Part shown: positions 1-9,586 of the stretch, one piece after another
Layout: every line of letters starts with the position of its first letter
Numbering within the stretch: position 1 is the first letter of the stretch
Assembly: GCF_009725235.1 (NCBI RefSeq)
Contig: NZ_WJFC01000187.1
Span: 1 to 25,907 of the forward strand
DNA length: 25,907 nt
Direction of reading: 5' to 3'
From: Scytonema sp. UIC 10036
Lineage (GTDB): Bacteria; Cyanobacteriota; Cyanobacteriia; Cyanobacteriales; Nostocaceae
The notes under the pieces: model-generated
Database searches by the model: none
What the model was told of the DNA's origin: nothing
What the model saw: only the letters and a program-made list of their open reading frames with translations
Made by a program: the position numbers and the translations under genes

Positions 1-25
1 GGAGGGAACTCAATTTCTCTTATTT

Positions 26-44
26 CCCCCCTTGATAAGGGGGG
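26..44. repeat. Perfect palindromic hairpin of a cyanobacterial dispersed repeat
   Basis: Eight bases (CCCCCCTT, 26-33) pair with AAGGGGGG (37-44) around a GAT loop, and a further GGGGGG run follows at about 51-55. Palindromes of this C-run/GATAAG/G-run type are common between genes in filamentous cyanobacteria. It lies about 130 bp upstream of the first kinase gene and could act as a terminator for a gene off the left edge. That role is inferred. Confidence 0.6.
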
Positions 45-173
45 ACTAAGGGGGGTAATCATGTGATTAAAATGACAGCTAACCACTTTTCAAACATCCT
101 CTAAGCTGAAATTTAATTTTTTTTGCGGTCTAGGTGTAGCTACTAGACTAATACTGAAGGGTGAATTATCAGA

Positions 174-2741
174 ATGACTAATAGTAATTCTCTGCTTGAA
201 ATTTACTGCACTCGTCCAAGCTGTGATGACCGTATCAACTATATTCCTCAAGATAAAATAACTTCTAGTTCTCAACGATATTGCTCTAATTGCAATATGC
301 CTTTGATTTTGCTCGAACATTTTTTACCATTGAAATTGTTAGTACCAGATGAAAAACGAGTTGAACATGGATGTGGATTTGGAAGAACGTTTTTAGCAAA
401 AGATTTACGTTATCCAAACAAAATTTGTGTTATAAAACAGTTGCATCCTCTTCAAGAGTCGGCTCTTGAAAAAATAGAATCATTATTTCAACAGGAAGCA
501 GAAGTTTTAAAAAAACTTAGCCATGACCAAATTCCAGAAGCATTATCTTTCGGACTCGTAACAGTTCCTGCTTATACACAAAAAAAATCCGATCCTCTCT
601 CAAAGAGTCAGCAAAAATTTTTCTATTTATCACAGGAATTTATCGAAGGTAAAAGCTTAGCTGAGGAGCTAGAAGAGAGAGGAAAATTTTCAGAAGAAGA
701 AGTTATCGATTTCTTATTACAAATCTTGAACATATTAGATTATATTCATAATAAACGCATATTAAATCATGTTGGGATTATTCATAGGGATATTAAACCT
801 CACAATATTATCCGCCGTAATAGCGATAAAAAATTCTGTCTTATAGACTTTGGTTCTGTTAAACAGGTCGTTGCTGGAGTACCTACCAAGTCATCATGTA
901 TACTTGGAACTAAAGATTATGCAGCACCAGAACAATGGGCTGGTAAAGAGGTATTTTATTCATCAGATTTATACTCTTTAGCTGCAACTTGTGTTTGTTT
1001 GCTAACATATAAAAAACCGGAAGAGCTTCGTCATGGCAATAAGTGGGTTTGGAAAGAATATGCCAACCTACAAAACAAGCGACTAGAAGATATTCTAGAC
1101 CTGATGTTATCTCCAGAACCAGAAGTTAGACCTCAATCTGCTCAAGAGGTAATACAAGCTCTTCCTCATCCTCAATCACAAATCGAGCCAAACTCTACAG
1201 AGGTAATAGAGAGAAGACCAAAACCAGATCCACCCTTACATCTAAAAACCATTTGGGTAAAATATTGGTTCGTTCCTGTTGTGTTGTTAGTTGTGGCTAG
1301 CATTTTTGGTATTTTTGTATGGTGGTTAAAGCGTCCTCTTTGTATACCTGATGGCAATTTCAGTTGTGGAGAAAAAGAACAACGACTTATTCCATTGGAA
1401 AGCACAGAGCAAGAATCACAAGATTTTAACAATGGGCTAGAAGCTTTTAAATTAAGAAATTATTCTCAGGCTATTAATGATTTCGAAAAACACCTGATTC
1501 GTTATAAAAATGACCCAGAAGCAAGAGTTTATTATAATAACGCAAAGGCAGCTAACAGTGGGAAATTTGTCAAAATAGCAGTGTGTCTCCCAATTACTGG
1601 CGATCCAAATAATAAAAACTATTCAGATGGTATTGCTGAAGAAATTTTACGTGGAGTAGCTCTTGTTCAAAATAATATTAATAGCACTCCAAACCAACAA
1701 AATCTTATTCAAGGCGATAAAATGTTATTTATACAACTTTGTGACGATGATAATAATACACAACAAGCCAGAAAAGTGGCAAATATCATAGTTAAGGATT
1801 CAAGTATCAAAGGTGTGATTGGTCATTATTCTAGTCCGACTACATTGGCAGCAGGAGAAATTTACGACGGAAAAATTCCTGCGGTTTCTCCTATGAGCAC
1901 AGCTGTGAGAGACAATAACAATTTCCCCTTAAGTAAATATGTTTTTCGTGTCTCTCCAGATGACTCCTATAGTGTAAAAAAATTAGTCGATTACATAAGA
2001 CATAAAAATTTAAATAGAGTAGCGATACTGCATGATTCTCAAAATGAATTCACTCGATCTCTGAGCGCTCAATTTAGACAGCAAGTTAAGTCACAGAAGA
2101 TTGTTTATGATTGTGATATAAAAGATAAAACAAAAATATTAACCTGTATACAAGAAGCGAGAAAGCAAATGCCAGAGGTCATGCTTTTAGCTATCACCAA
2201 TAAAGTTGTAGAGCAAAATACACACATATCTAACCTATTTAGCAACCCTGGAAATACAATATTGATTGGTAGTAGTTCTTTATATACAGGTAGATTACGT
2301 ACTATAAATCTCCAGAATAAGCTGATAATGGCACTTCAATGGCACAGAGGTGGTGAAAATTCAGAACTAAAGGAACGTTCATTTCAACTTTGGGAGACTC
2401 AAAATATTAATGTCCGTACAGCTATGGGATATGAAGCGGCTCAAGCAATGGCTCAAGCTTTAAGAAAGATTCAGGATGATATAACGCCTCAAAAGTTGTA
2501 TCAAGCGTTAAAAGATTTAAAAGCGACAGACGAGTTTCCCGCAAAAGGCGCAATCGTAAATGTGGAATTTAATGAGCACGGCGATCGCAACGTCGATGCT
2601 ACCAATGAAGACAAGTTAATGTTCATAGTTACTCCTCAGTATAACCTCACAATCAAAGAGGATGACTTTTTGCCACCAGATAATACGAATCTCATCAATG
2701 CTAGAAAAGTACCAGTTAGTTTAATGCACAGTACTCACTAA
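174..2741 (+). CDS. Transmembrane Ser/Thr kinase with zinc ribbon and extracytoplasmic substrate-binding-protein-like domain (module copy 1)
   Basis: An 855-residue receptor-like kinase. A zinc ribbon is visible at Cys12, Cys17, Cys37 and Cys40. The kinase domain (about 52-330) has the glycine loop GCGFGRTF (66-73), Lys88 in CVIKQL, a helix-C Glu near 108, HRDIKPHN (204-211), DFG (225-227) and APE (251-253), so it looks catalytically complete. One hydrophobic helix (about 363-385) follows. A TPR-like stretch (about 416-460) leads into a region (466-840) that resembles the type I periplasmic-binding fold of LivJ/amide-binding proteins, with KIAVCLPITG and ILRGVALVQ near its start. The single helix without a cleaved signal suggests kinase inside, binding domain in the periplasm. 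Start ATG has only a distant purine-rich site (156-161). The STAND gene begins 53 bp downstream, so co-transcription is likely. The substrate and ligand are unknown. Architecture is seen; the sensing role is inferred. Confidence 0.88.
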   Translation: MTNSNSLLEIYCTRPSCDDRINYIPQDKITSSSQRYCSNCNMPLILLEHFLPLKLLVPDEKRVEHGCGFGRTFLAKDLRYPNKICVIKQLHPLQESALEKIESLFQQEAEVLKKLSHDQIPEALSFGLVTVPAYTQKKSDPLSKSQQKFFYLSQEFIEGKSLAEELEERGKFSEEEVIDFLLQILNILDYIHNKRILNHVGIIHRDIKPHNIIRRNSDKKFCLIDFGSVKQVVAGVPTKSSCILGTKDYAAPEQWAGKEVFYSSDLYSLAATCVCLLTYKKPEELRHGNKWVWKEYANLQNKRLEDILDLMLSPEPEVRPQSAQEVIQALPHPQSQIEPNSTEVIERRPKPDPPLHLKTIWVKYWFVPVVLLVVASIFGIFVWWLKRPLCIPDGNFSCGEKEQRLIPLESTEQESQDFNNGLEAFKLRNYSQAINDFEKHLIRYKNDPEARVYYNNAKAANSGKFVKIAVCLPITGDPNNKNYSDGIAEEILRGVALVQNNINSTPNQQNLIQGDKMLFIQLCDDDNNTQQARKVANIIVKDSSIKGVIGHYSSPTTLAAGEIYDGKIPAVSPMSTAVRDNNNFPLSKYVFRVSPDDSYSVKKLVDYIRHKNLNRVAILHDSQNEFTRSLSAQFRQQVKSQKIVYDCDIKDKTKILTCIQEARKQMPEVMLLAITNKVVEQNTHISNLFSNPGNTILIGSSSLYTGRLRTINLQNKLIMALQWHRGGENSELKERSFQLWETQNINVRTAMGYEAAQAMAQALRKIQDDITPQKLYQALKDLKATDEFPAKGAIVNVEFNEHGDRNVDATNEDKLMFIVTPQYNLTIKEDDFLPPDNTNLINARKVPVSLMHSTH

Positions 2742-2794
2742 TAATCTTCCATACAATTCGTCACGTCGAGCTTAATACACTCAACTTCAAATAT

Positions 2795-4411
2795 ATGAAT
2801 ATAAGGCATCGTGCAACTCTAAAAGCCTCCGAACGAGGAAAAAATCTGATTCAACAAGCAAGAAAAGACAAGGGTTGGATAATAGAAGATGAGAGATGGC
2901 TAAAAGAAGCAAGTAAGATTTTAGAACCACAAAAAAATTGGTTTACTATTTGGGAAACCCAGGTTAAAGCTAATTCGATAGCACTCACCTATGCAGAAGG
3001 TATTTCACTATCGACTTGGAAACGTTTTTTGCAAGCGAAATATCGCATTGATGCAAAAACTTTTAAGGAAGCTTTTTGCCCAGTATTGGGGTTGAATTGG
3101 GAAGATGTAGTGGAAAATGAAGTAGAGCGTCGTAAAGATTTGGGAAAAGTTCCTTTACTTTCTAAATTTTATGGTCGTACTCAGGAATTAACAAAACTTG
3201 AGCAATGGTTGCAACAAGAAACTTATCGTTTAATCGTCATCTATGGCGTAGGAGGAATTGGAAAAAGCTCCTTGGTTCGTCAGGTGTTAAACAATCAAAT
3301 TATTGTCAATAAATATGATTATATTTTCTGGCGTTCCCTAGATTTTGCACCATTATTACCAGAACTGTTGACATTCATTCAAATCCTATCTGAAGAGCAG
3401 GAAAGTAAAGCTGATATCTCGCAACTGATGCGGTATTTACGTCAGAGTAAATGTTTACTTATATTAGATGCATGGGAAGAAATTATAGGTAGAAGTGGCG
3501 AACAATATAGAGATTATACTGAGTTGATGGAGCGAGTTGCTAAAGAAGCTCATCAAAGTTGTGTATTATTACTTAGTCGAGAAAAGCCTTCATTCATTGA
3601 AACATTAGATGACAAATTAGTTCATTCCTTAAAATTAGGGGGTTTAGACTCTAAAGATGTGAAAGATTTTCTGAAAACAGAAGGTATTTACGGTACAGAA
3701 AAAGAACTAGATAATTTTAGTCTTACATATAATAATCCATGGGTTATGAAAAGAGTTGCTAAGAAACTTAAAAAAGTATGTGGAGGGAAAATAACAGGCG
3801 TTTTTGGGGAAATATCAGTTGTTGTTGATGATGCGATCGCAAGTTTTTTAAATGAACAATTTCACAGACTATCAAAACTAGAAACCAATCTTCTTTATTG
3901 GATAGCTCTTAGGCGAAACTCAGCTTCATTAACACAGCTTAGGAAAGATACCATTAAAAGTAAGTCACCTCTATCTGCCTCTGAACTGTTGAATGCTTTA
4001 GACTCTTTAATAGATAAATTTTCTTTGATTGAAAAAAGTAAGAATGAAGAAAATGATTTAGATGTCTATACATTAGATTTAGTAATTCTTAAGTATATAA
4101 CTAATCAGTTTGTTGCACAAAATTGTCAAGAAATTCTTACAATATTACAAAATCAGAGGATAGAGGGCAATGAACTTTTTGTAAGTCATTGTTTTATCAC
4201 CGATAATCCTGAAGATGAAGAACTCACACAACAGCAAATGAGACGAATTGTGAAAGCAATTCAAGATAAACTATTAGCTGAGTTACTTAGTCAACAGCAA
4301 CTTGAGGATGAACTGAAAAAAATTTTGTCTCTACTGCAAGATAAAGAATTGTCCCCAGGTTACACATATCAAAATATCTCGTACTTAATTGCGAGTTGTA
4401 AATCAGCTTAG
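2795..4411 (+). CDS. NB-ARC/STAND ATPase lacking C-terminal sensor repeats (module copy 1)
   Basis: A 538-residue STAND P-loop ATPase. The N-terminal ~115 residues resemble the leader of cyanobacterial NB-ARC-WD40 proteins, including a helix-turn-helix-like part (STWKRFLQAKYRIDAKTF, 73-90) and LNWEDVVE (100-107). SKFYGRTQELTKLEQW (123-138) marks entry to the ATPase. Walker A is GVGGIGKSS (151-159), Walker B LLILDAWEE (221-229), an RNBS-B-like LLLSREKP lies at 258-265, and NNPWVMKR (313-320) replaces the usual GxP motif. A winged-helix-like region follows. The last ~80 residues (ELFVSHCFITDNPEDEEL onward) match the linker that in relatives leads through 'PGYxxxN' into pentapeptide or WD40 repeats; here the protein ends about 12 residues after that motif. 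It sits 53 bp behind the kinase gene. Role as signal-transducing ATPase is family knowledge; partnership with the kinase is inferred. Confidence 0.85.
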   Translation: MNIRHRATLKASERGKNLIQQARKDKGWIIEDERWLKEASKILEPQKNWFTIWETQVKANSIALTYAEGISLSTWKRFLQAKYRIDAKTFKEAFCPVLGLNWEDVVENEVERRKDLGKVPLLSKFYGRTQELTKLEQWLQQETYRLIVIYGVGGIGKSSLVRQVLNNQIIVNKYDYIFWRSLDFAPLLPELLTFIQILSEEQESKADISQLMRYLRQSKCLLILDAWEEIIGRSGEQYRDYTELMERVAKEAHQSCVLLLSREKPSFIETLDDKLVHSLKLGGLDSKDVKDFLKTEGIYGTEKELDNFSLTYNNPWVMKRVAKKLKKVCGGKITGVFGEISVVVDDAIASFLNEQFHRLSKLETNLLYWIALRRNSASLTQLRKDTIKSKSPLSASELLNALDSLIDKFSLIEKSKNEENDLDVYTLDLVILKYITNQFVAQNCQEILTILQNQRIEGNELFVSHCFITDNPEDEELTQQQMRRIVKAIQDKLLAELLSQQQLEDELKKILSLLQDKELSPGYTYQNISYLIASCKSA

Positions 4412-4630
4412 CTAGGAAGGTTTAAGAAAAAGGCGAATGCTCAAAAACTGAAAATGTTGAAGATGTTGAACTTAAGAGTTGAATATACATCTGAAATTTT
4501 CGCTACAAAATGAACGACACTTATGATACTTTATGAAAAAAGTACCAGATCGTCTCATCTACAAGCTATTGCATATTATATGCAAAAAAAACATAGAAAT
4601 GTTTTGGTAAAAATATTTTTTAGGAGAAAA

Positions 4631-6259
4631 ATGTTGAATTATATCAAAGCTTTTATGGGCTTAGTTTATGCTGTCTTGATTTTGATTGTGGTACTAACGC
4701 CGATAAGGATTAAGGCTGAAGATTTGAAATCGAGTCAGAACTCACTGGGACTTTCGACAACTGACCAAAGCACTAATTCCCTTCAGCAAGTTAGTCAATA
4801 TGTTCAATTGAATTCTGCACCAGTCACTTCAGTTTCTCAACTTTCTGATGTACGACCGACTGATTGGGCATTTCAAGCATTACAGTCTCTAGTTGAGCGT
4901 TATGGCTGTATTGTTGGATACCCTAATGGTGCTTTTAAAGGAAATCGTGCCATGACTCGCTTTGAGTTTGCTGCTGCATTAGACACCTGCTTCGATAGGA
5001 TTAACCAACTAATTGCTACCTATCCCACAGAGATGCTTACCAAAGAAGATTTGGCGACTGTGCAAAAGCTGCAAGAGGAATTCACAACAGAAGTTGCTAC
5101 CTTGAAGGATAGAATTAGTACTTTGGAAGCACGTACTGAAAAGCTAGAGAAACAAGAGTGTTCTAAAACTCCAAAGCTCGATGGTCAGTTAATATTTGCT
5201 GCTGTAGATGCTTTTGGAGATACTAGCAGTAGTGGAAATGGGGATAATAGCAACCCGACACTTTCTAATCGATTGCGCCTCAATATAAAAACCTGCTTTT
5301 TTGGGAAGGATGAGCTACTTGTACGAATTCAAGCAAGTAATGTTAATAATCCGTCTACACCTGGAAATGAAAGTCGCTTAAGTTTCCAATCTGGTAGAGA
5401 TACAACCAATGATGCTTTACTGAGTAAGCTGCAATATCGTTTTCCTCTAAACAAGCAAGTAACGGTTCTAGTTGCTACAGGCTTTAATACTGCTTTTGAT
5501 GATTGGGATGTTGTTAACCCATTAAAGAATGATGCAAAGGCTACAATTTCTCGCTTTGGTCGATACAACCCGATCTACCGCCTGGGCGGAGATACGGGCG
5601 TAGGTGTAACTTTTAAGCCGAACGATAGTATTAAAGCAGAGGTGATTTATCTTGCAAGAAATGCCAACAACCCTACTAATGGTTTATTTGGTGGTAACTA
5701 TGGCGCATTGGGGCAAATTATATTTTATCCAAATAAAAAAGATACAGATAAAGACACCAAGATAGCCTTTACATACGTCCATGCACGCAATATTGATGGT
5801 TTAGCACACAATACAGGCAGTTTAGCATCCAACTTGGGAGGCAGAACAGTTTCTTCTAATTCCTTTGGTATTGAAACGAATGTAAAGATAAGCGATCGCT
5901 TTCTACTTGGTGGCTGGGTAGGCTATACCAATGCACGAGCACTGACTGGAGAAGTTAAAGGTCAGGCTGATGTTTGGAACTGGGCTATCACCCTAGCCTT
6001 CCCAGATTTAGGTAAAAAGGGGAATTTGGGTGGGATTATCATTGGGATGCAGCCTAAATTGACTGGTACTTCAGCACCTTTATCAGGCTTACCTCGTCGC
6101 GATCCAGATACTGGATTTCACATAGAAGGGTTTTATCGGTATCAAATCAACGAAAAAATCAGTATTACACCTGGTTTTGTTTGGCTAACAGCACCAAATC
6201 ACAACAATCAGAATGGTGACATTTTTTTAGGAGTGGTAAGGACTACATTCGATATCTAA
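4631..6259 (+). CDS. SLH-domain cyanobacterial outer-membrane porin (OprB / iron-uptake porin family)
   Basis: The product is 542 residues from ATG 4631, chosen because TAGGAGAAAA sits directly before it and a signal peptide then begins cleanly (basic start, hydrophobic 9-23, cleavage probably near the Ala at 29). The frame stays open up to ATG 4523, but that would put 36 odd residues before the signal. After the signal comes one SLH domain (about 68-125: SQLSDVRPTDWAFQALQSL, then YPNGAFKGNRAMTRFEFA), a short coiled coil (about 136-176) and a beta-barrel region rich in aromatic/glycine strands ending in TTFDI, typical of outer-membrane barrels. In cyanobacteria these porins pass small solutes or inorganic ions and the SLH part binds cell-wall polymers. 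It lies between two kinase/STAND modules on the same strand, with 219 bp before it. The true substrate cannot be read from sequence. Confidence 0.88.
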   Translation: MLNYIKAFMGLVYAVLILIVVLTPIRIKAEDLKSSQNSLGLSTTDQSTNSLQQVSQYVQLNSAPVTSVSQLSDVRPTDWAFQALQSLVERYGCIVGYPNGAFKGNRAMTRFEFAAALDTCFDRINQLIATYPTEMLTKEDLATVQKLQEEFTTEVATLKDRISTLEARTEKLEKQECSKTPKLDGQLIFAAVDAFGDTSSSGNGDNSNPTLSNRLRLNIKTCFFGKDELLVRIQASNVNNPSTPGNESRLSFQSGRDTTNDALLSKLQYRFPLNKQVTVLVATGFNTAFDDWDVVNPLKNDAKATISRFGRYNPIYRLGGDTGVGVTFKPNDSIKAEVIYLARNANNPTNGLFGGNYGALGQIIFYPNKKDTDKDTKIAFTYVHARNIDGLAHNTGSLASNLGGRTVSSNSFGIETNVKISDRFLLGGWVGYTNARALTGEVKGQADVWNWAITLAFPDLGKKGNLGGIIIGMQPKLTGTSAPLSGLPRRDPDTGFHIEGFYRYQINEKISITPGFVWLTAPNHNNQNGDIFLGVVRTTFDI

Positions 6260-6281
6260 ACAAAGGCTTAGAGTATAAGTC

Positions 6282-6373
6282 ATTAGACATCTCTAGGAAT
6301 TAATTATGCATTACCCGATTGGTAGGGGCGCAACGCAAAAGCGCCCTTACATCTTTTCCACCAGATGTCTAGT
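6282..6373. repeat. MITE-like palindromic element with nested REP
   Basis: Terminal inverted repeats TAGACATCT (6284-6292) and AGATGTCTA (6363-6371) bracket an inner palindrome made of GTAGGGGCGC (6322-6331) and GCGCCCTTAC (6341-6350). Both pieces resemble known dispersed intergenic repeats of Nostoc-like genomes. It is non-coding and probably mobilised in trans. It lies just after the porin stop codon and could also help end porin transcription. Confidence 0.65.
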
Positions 6374-6651
6374 ACCTTATGCAGGTATATAATATTGCTC
6401 ATTGTAAAAAAGTTACCTTAAAGATATTGCAAAAATAATGACTTTATCTGAGAATAATTACGGACATAATAATTCTCAGGAAAAAAATGTAAAATCACAA
6501 ACAATCTAAGTATTGGGTAGTTAATTTTTGACATTGCAACGGTACATGGGGCTGAAACAGGATAGTTTGAGCCTATGTTTCTATATAATTATGTCAGCTT
6601 ACGGAGTGAGAAAGAAATGTAAGAAGATTATGTGCAAGTAGGGGAAAACCT

Positions 6652-6670
6652 AACCCCTTCTTGGGGTTAT
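6652..6670. other. Hairpin upstream of second kinase gene
   Basis: TAACCCC (6652-6658) pairs with GGGGTTA (6664-6670) around a TTCTT loop, about 100 bp before the start codon at 6768. It has no U-run after it, so it is not a classic terminator. A leader-RNA structure or a repeat remnant are both possible. Confidence 0.4.
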
Positions 6671-6767
6671 ATGTGGTGCAAAGAAATGTCTATAGAAAAA
6701 GTATAGTCCCACTTATAATTTTTGGTTCTTCAGTGTGTAGCTAAAAAGTAATACAAAAGGTTAATAA

Positions 6768-9500
6768 ATGGTTAATAGTTCCCCTCAAACCCAAGTTTAC
6801 TGTACTCGTCCAAGCTGCGACAGTCCTACAAATATTGTTCCTGAAGAATTCCTTGCTCCCGGTTCTCGAAGGTTTTGCTCTTGTTGCGGAATGCCGTTGA
6901 TTTTGGGGGAACGTTTTGTAACATTACGGCTATTAGTTCCGCATGAAGAACAGGGCGGATTTGGCAGGACTTTTTTAGGACAGGATTTGAGTTTTCCCCA
7001 TCGTCCACCGCGTGTAATCAAACAGTTGTATCCTCAAATTCCTCATGGACGCTTAAGGCATATACCATCAGACCTCGAGCATATTCAAGAATTGTTTAAA
7101 CGCGAGGCTAGGATTTTATCAGAATTTAAGCATCCACAAATTCCTAGAGCGTGGGCATATTTTGTGGCGGAAGTTCCACCAGATTTACGAAATCTATCTG
7201 CTCAAACAAGTAATCATCAAAGTTTTTTTTACTTAGTGCAGGACTACATCGAAGGTCAAAATTTAGCTCAGGAGCTACAACAGCATGGCAACTTTTCTGG
7301 TAGAGATGTTATTAACCTGCTGCAACAAATTTTACCTGTACTGGATTACATTCATAACTTCCGAACTAAAGACTTTGAGGGAGTTTTACATAGAGATATC
7401 AAGCCGTCCAATATCATGCGATCTCATCAAGAAAATAATGATGGCAGGAACTTATACCTGATAGATTTTGGTGCAGTGAAGCAAGTCGTTGTTAAAGGAG
7501 TACCTGTCGATTCATCATGTGTACTTGGAACTCCTCATTTTGCATCACCCGAGCAAGTTGCTGGGAGACAGATATCTGCTGCATCTGATTTATATTCTCT
7601 AGCAGCAAGCTGTGTTTGTTTACTCACAGGGAAAAATCCGGCTGCGCTTCGTAGTGAGGATAGCTGGGATTGGAGACAACACGCCAGCGTCAATGAAAAT
7701 CTTGCAGATATTTTAGACAAGATGCTGTTGTGGGAGCAAAGAGAACGCTATCAGTCAGCAAGAGAAGTTCTTGAGGCTCTGTCTGCAATATCAGCATTAT
7801 CTGTAACTCCTGTTGTACCTTCTTTTCCAACCCTTCCACCAACTAAACGAACACTACCCCCACCACCACCACCTTCCATTTGGCAAAAGCTGAGACCAAT
7901 TCCTAAACGATGGTCTTGGTTAAGTTTCAGCTTTTTGGCTTTGTTAGCGATCGCAAGCACTATTATCGTATTTCTAACACGTAAACCAGGACAAATACCA
8001 CTAGGATCTGTAAATAAATTATCACTTAAAGCTGAAAACTTTAGTAGGGGAGAAAATGCTTTAATCGCCGACGCACAAGGATTTTCTGCCTCAGAATGCA
8101 AAACAGCTTATGATTCCAAGCAAAAAGGAATGGAAGCCTTTGCAAATGCTAGTTCTCCAGAAGCTTTCAGAATATCTGAAGAGGCTTTTAAAGCAGCTAT
8201 AGAGCTATTTAAAAAAGTCGCTGTTAGAAATAGGTGTGAAGTCGATCCAGAGACATGGATTTATTATTACAACTCCAAAGCGGCTCAAACTACATCTGCC
8301 AGTAGAATCCCAACAATAGCAGTCGTTATTCCAAGTGCTTCAGAAGATCGTGGCATTGCTCGAGAAATACTGCGTGGTGTTGCTCAAGTTCAACACGAAC
8401 AATATCACAGAGGTGCATCAACATTACAAATTCTAATTGCGAAGGAAGACAGTAACAACATAAAGGAAGTTAAACAAGTAGCCAAGCAAATTTCTGAGAA
8501 TAATATTCCAGGAGAACTCAAATACTTTAAAGGTAGTGATATATTAGGGGTTATTGGTCGCTATACAAGCAGAAATATTTGGGAAGCAGGAAAAATTTAT
8601 GGGGACAAACAACTTGTTCTGATTGCACCTACAAGCACTGCTATCAGAAACCCTAATATCTTTGGTGAAGGAGCTTTGAATCCACACGTTTTTCGTACAG
8701 CTTCTAATGACTCGACTGCTGCTAGTGATTTGGCTGATTATATGTGGAAATCTAATGCTAGGAAATCACTGATTGTTTTTGAAGATGGAGATCCTTATAG
8801 CAAATCTCTGAAAAAAAAATTTGAAGACAACCTGATATCTAAAGGGACAAAGTTGCAAGATATTCTAAATTGTGATTTGACAAGTTACAAACCAGAAATT
8901 TGCATCCAATTGGCACGGAACGAAAATGTGCATGCATTGATGTTAGCTCCTGGACCAAGAACTTTAAAACAAGCACTAGAGATTGCTAAGCTAAATTCTA
9001 AATTAGGAAATCAAAAGGTGCAACTCTTAGCAGGAGATGTTCTCTATAACAAACAGACGTTAGACGACCTTGGTCAAACTGCTGATGGTATAGTAGTTGC
9101 CGTGTCTTCCCATATCAGCCTTGTTGGGGCTAACACTCATTTTCATCAAAGCGCTAAAGAGCTTTGGGCAACACAGAAAGTGAGCTGGAGAACTCTTACT
9201 GCGTATGATGCAGCCCAAGCATTTGTTGCAGCTTTAACTAAGGTTAGGCTTCAAGGAAAGAATAATCCGAGCCGTCAAGACATATACGAAAGATTAAAAG
9301 ATCCTACTTTTTCAGCACCAAGCTCTACTACGGTGAACGTAGAATTCAATCGCGAACACGATCGCAAAATAGTCAAAGGAATTGGTGTTTTAGTGCAAGC
9401 TAAAAATTCTCCTAAACCTAACCCTAATGCTAATAATAACTCAAGTGATGAATATGGCTTTACTCTTTTGGAAATCCCAGAGCGAAATAATCCAAAATAG
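6768..9500 (+). CDS. Transmembrane Ser/Thr kinase with zinc ribbon and extracytoplasmic substrate-binding-protein-like domain (module copy 2)
   Basis: A 910-residue paralogue of the first kinase. Zinc ribbon: Cys12, Cys17, Cys37, Cys40. Kinase: GGFGRTF (63-69), Lys85 in VIKQ, helix-C Glu113 in KREAR, HRDIKPSN (208-215), DFG (233-235), SPE (260-262) instead of APE. A proline-rich linker with a run of six prolines (364-369) precedes the membrane helix (about 383-404), which has basic residues on its N side, consistent with a cytoplasmic kinase. The outer part starts with a helical region (about 420-505; KCEVDPETW-like motif at 490-497) and continues into the type I binding fold (TIAVVIPSAS, EILRGVAQVQ). 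It is longer than copy 1 mainly in the linker and the helical region. AAAAGG seven bases before ATG 6768 supports this start. The partner STAND gene starts 86 bp downstream. Ligand and phosphorylation targets are not visible. Confidence 0.88.
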   Translation: MVNSSPQTQVYCTRPSCDSPTNIVPEEFLAPGSRRFCSCCGMPLILGERFVTLRLLVPHEEQGGFGRTFLGQDLSFPHRPPRVIKQLYPQIPHGRLRHIPSDLEHIQELFKREARILSEFKHPQIPRAWAYFVAEVPPDLRNLSAQTSNHQSFFYLVQDYIEGQNLAQELQQHGNFSGRDVINLLQQILPVLDYIHNFRTKDFEGVLHRDIKPSNIMRSHQENNDGRNLYLIDFGAVKQVVVKGVPVDSSCVLGTPHFASPEQVAGRQISAASDLYSLAASCVCLLTGKNPAALRSEDSWDWRQHASVNENLADILDKMLLWEQRERYQSAREVLEALSAISALSVTPVVPSFPTLPPTKRTLPPPPPPSIWQKLRPIPKRWSWLSFSFLALLAIASTIIVFLTRKPGQIPLGSVNKLSLKAENFSRGENALIADAQGFSASECKTAYDSKQKGMEAFANASSPEAFRISEEAFKAAIELFKKVAVRNRCEVDPETWIYYYNSKAAQTTSASRIPTIAVVIPSASEDRGIAREILRGVAQVQHEQYHRGASTLQILIAKEDSNNIKEVKQVAKQISENNIPGELKYFKGSDILGVIGRYTSRNIWEAGKIYGDKQLVLIAPTSTAIRNPNIFGEGALNPHVFRTASNDSTAASDLADYMWKSNARKSLIVFEDGDPYSKSLKKKFEDNLISKGTKLQDILNCDLTSYKPEICIQLARNENVHALMLAPGPRTLKQALEIAKLNSKLGNQKVQLLAGDVLYNKQTLDDLGQTADGIVVAVSSHISLVGANTHFHQSAKELWATQKVSWRTLTAYDAAQAFVAALTKVRLQGKNNPSRQDIYERLKDPTFSAPSSTTVNVEFNREHDRKIVKGIGVLVQAKNSPKPNPNANNNSSDEYGFTLLEIPERNNPK

Positions 9501-9586
9501 GAATTTAGAATAATAAAATTCCGAAACTAAAAATGTAAAAACTGATTTTGTAACAACATATTTTTTGATAAACACAAATTTAATTT

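Larger units (their letters stand above)
6260..6767 (+). other. Intergenic region between porin and second kinase gene
   Basis: About 500 bp without a supportable gene. It contains a MITE-like repeat (6282-6373), a hairpin (6652-6670) and AT-rich blocks that could hold a promoter for the second module: TATAAT-like hexamers at 6584-6589 and about 6713-6718, neither with a convincing -35 box. The AAAAGG at 6755-6760 is the likely ribosome binding site for the gene at 6768. Confidence 0.5.

Noticed and set aside
4523..4630. Earlier ATG for the porin
   Set aside because: It would add 36 residues before the signal peptide; ATG 4631 has a good Shine-Dalgarno and a normal signal start.
7751..8101. 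Minus-strand frames opposite the kinase genes (here and at 1172, 11734, 12329, 13297, 13576)
   Set aside because: They are shadows of well-supported coding genes and have no domain or start signal.
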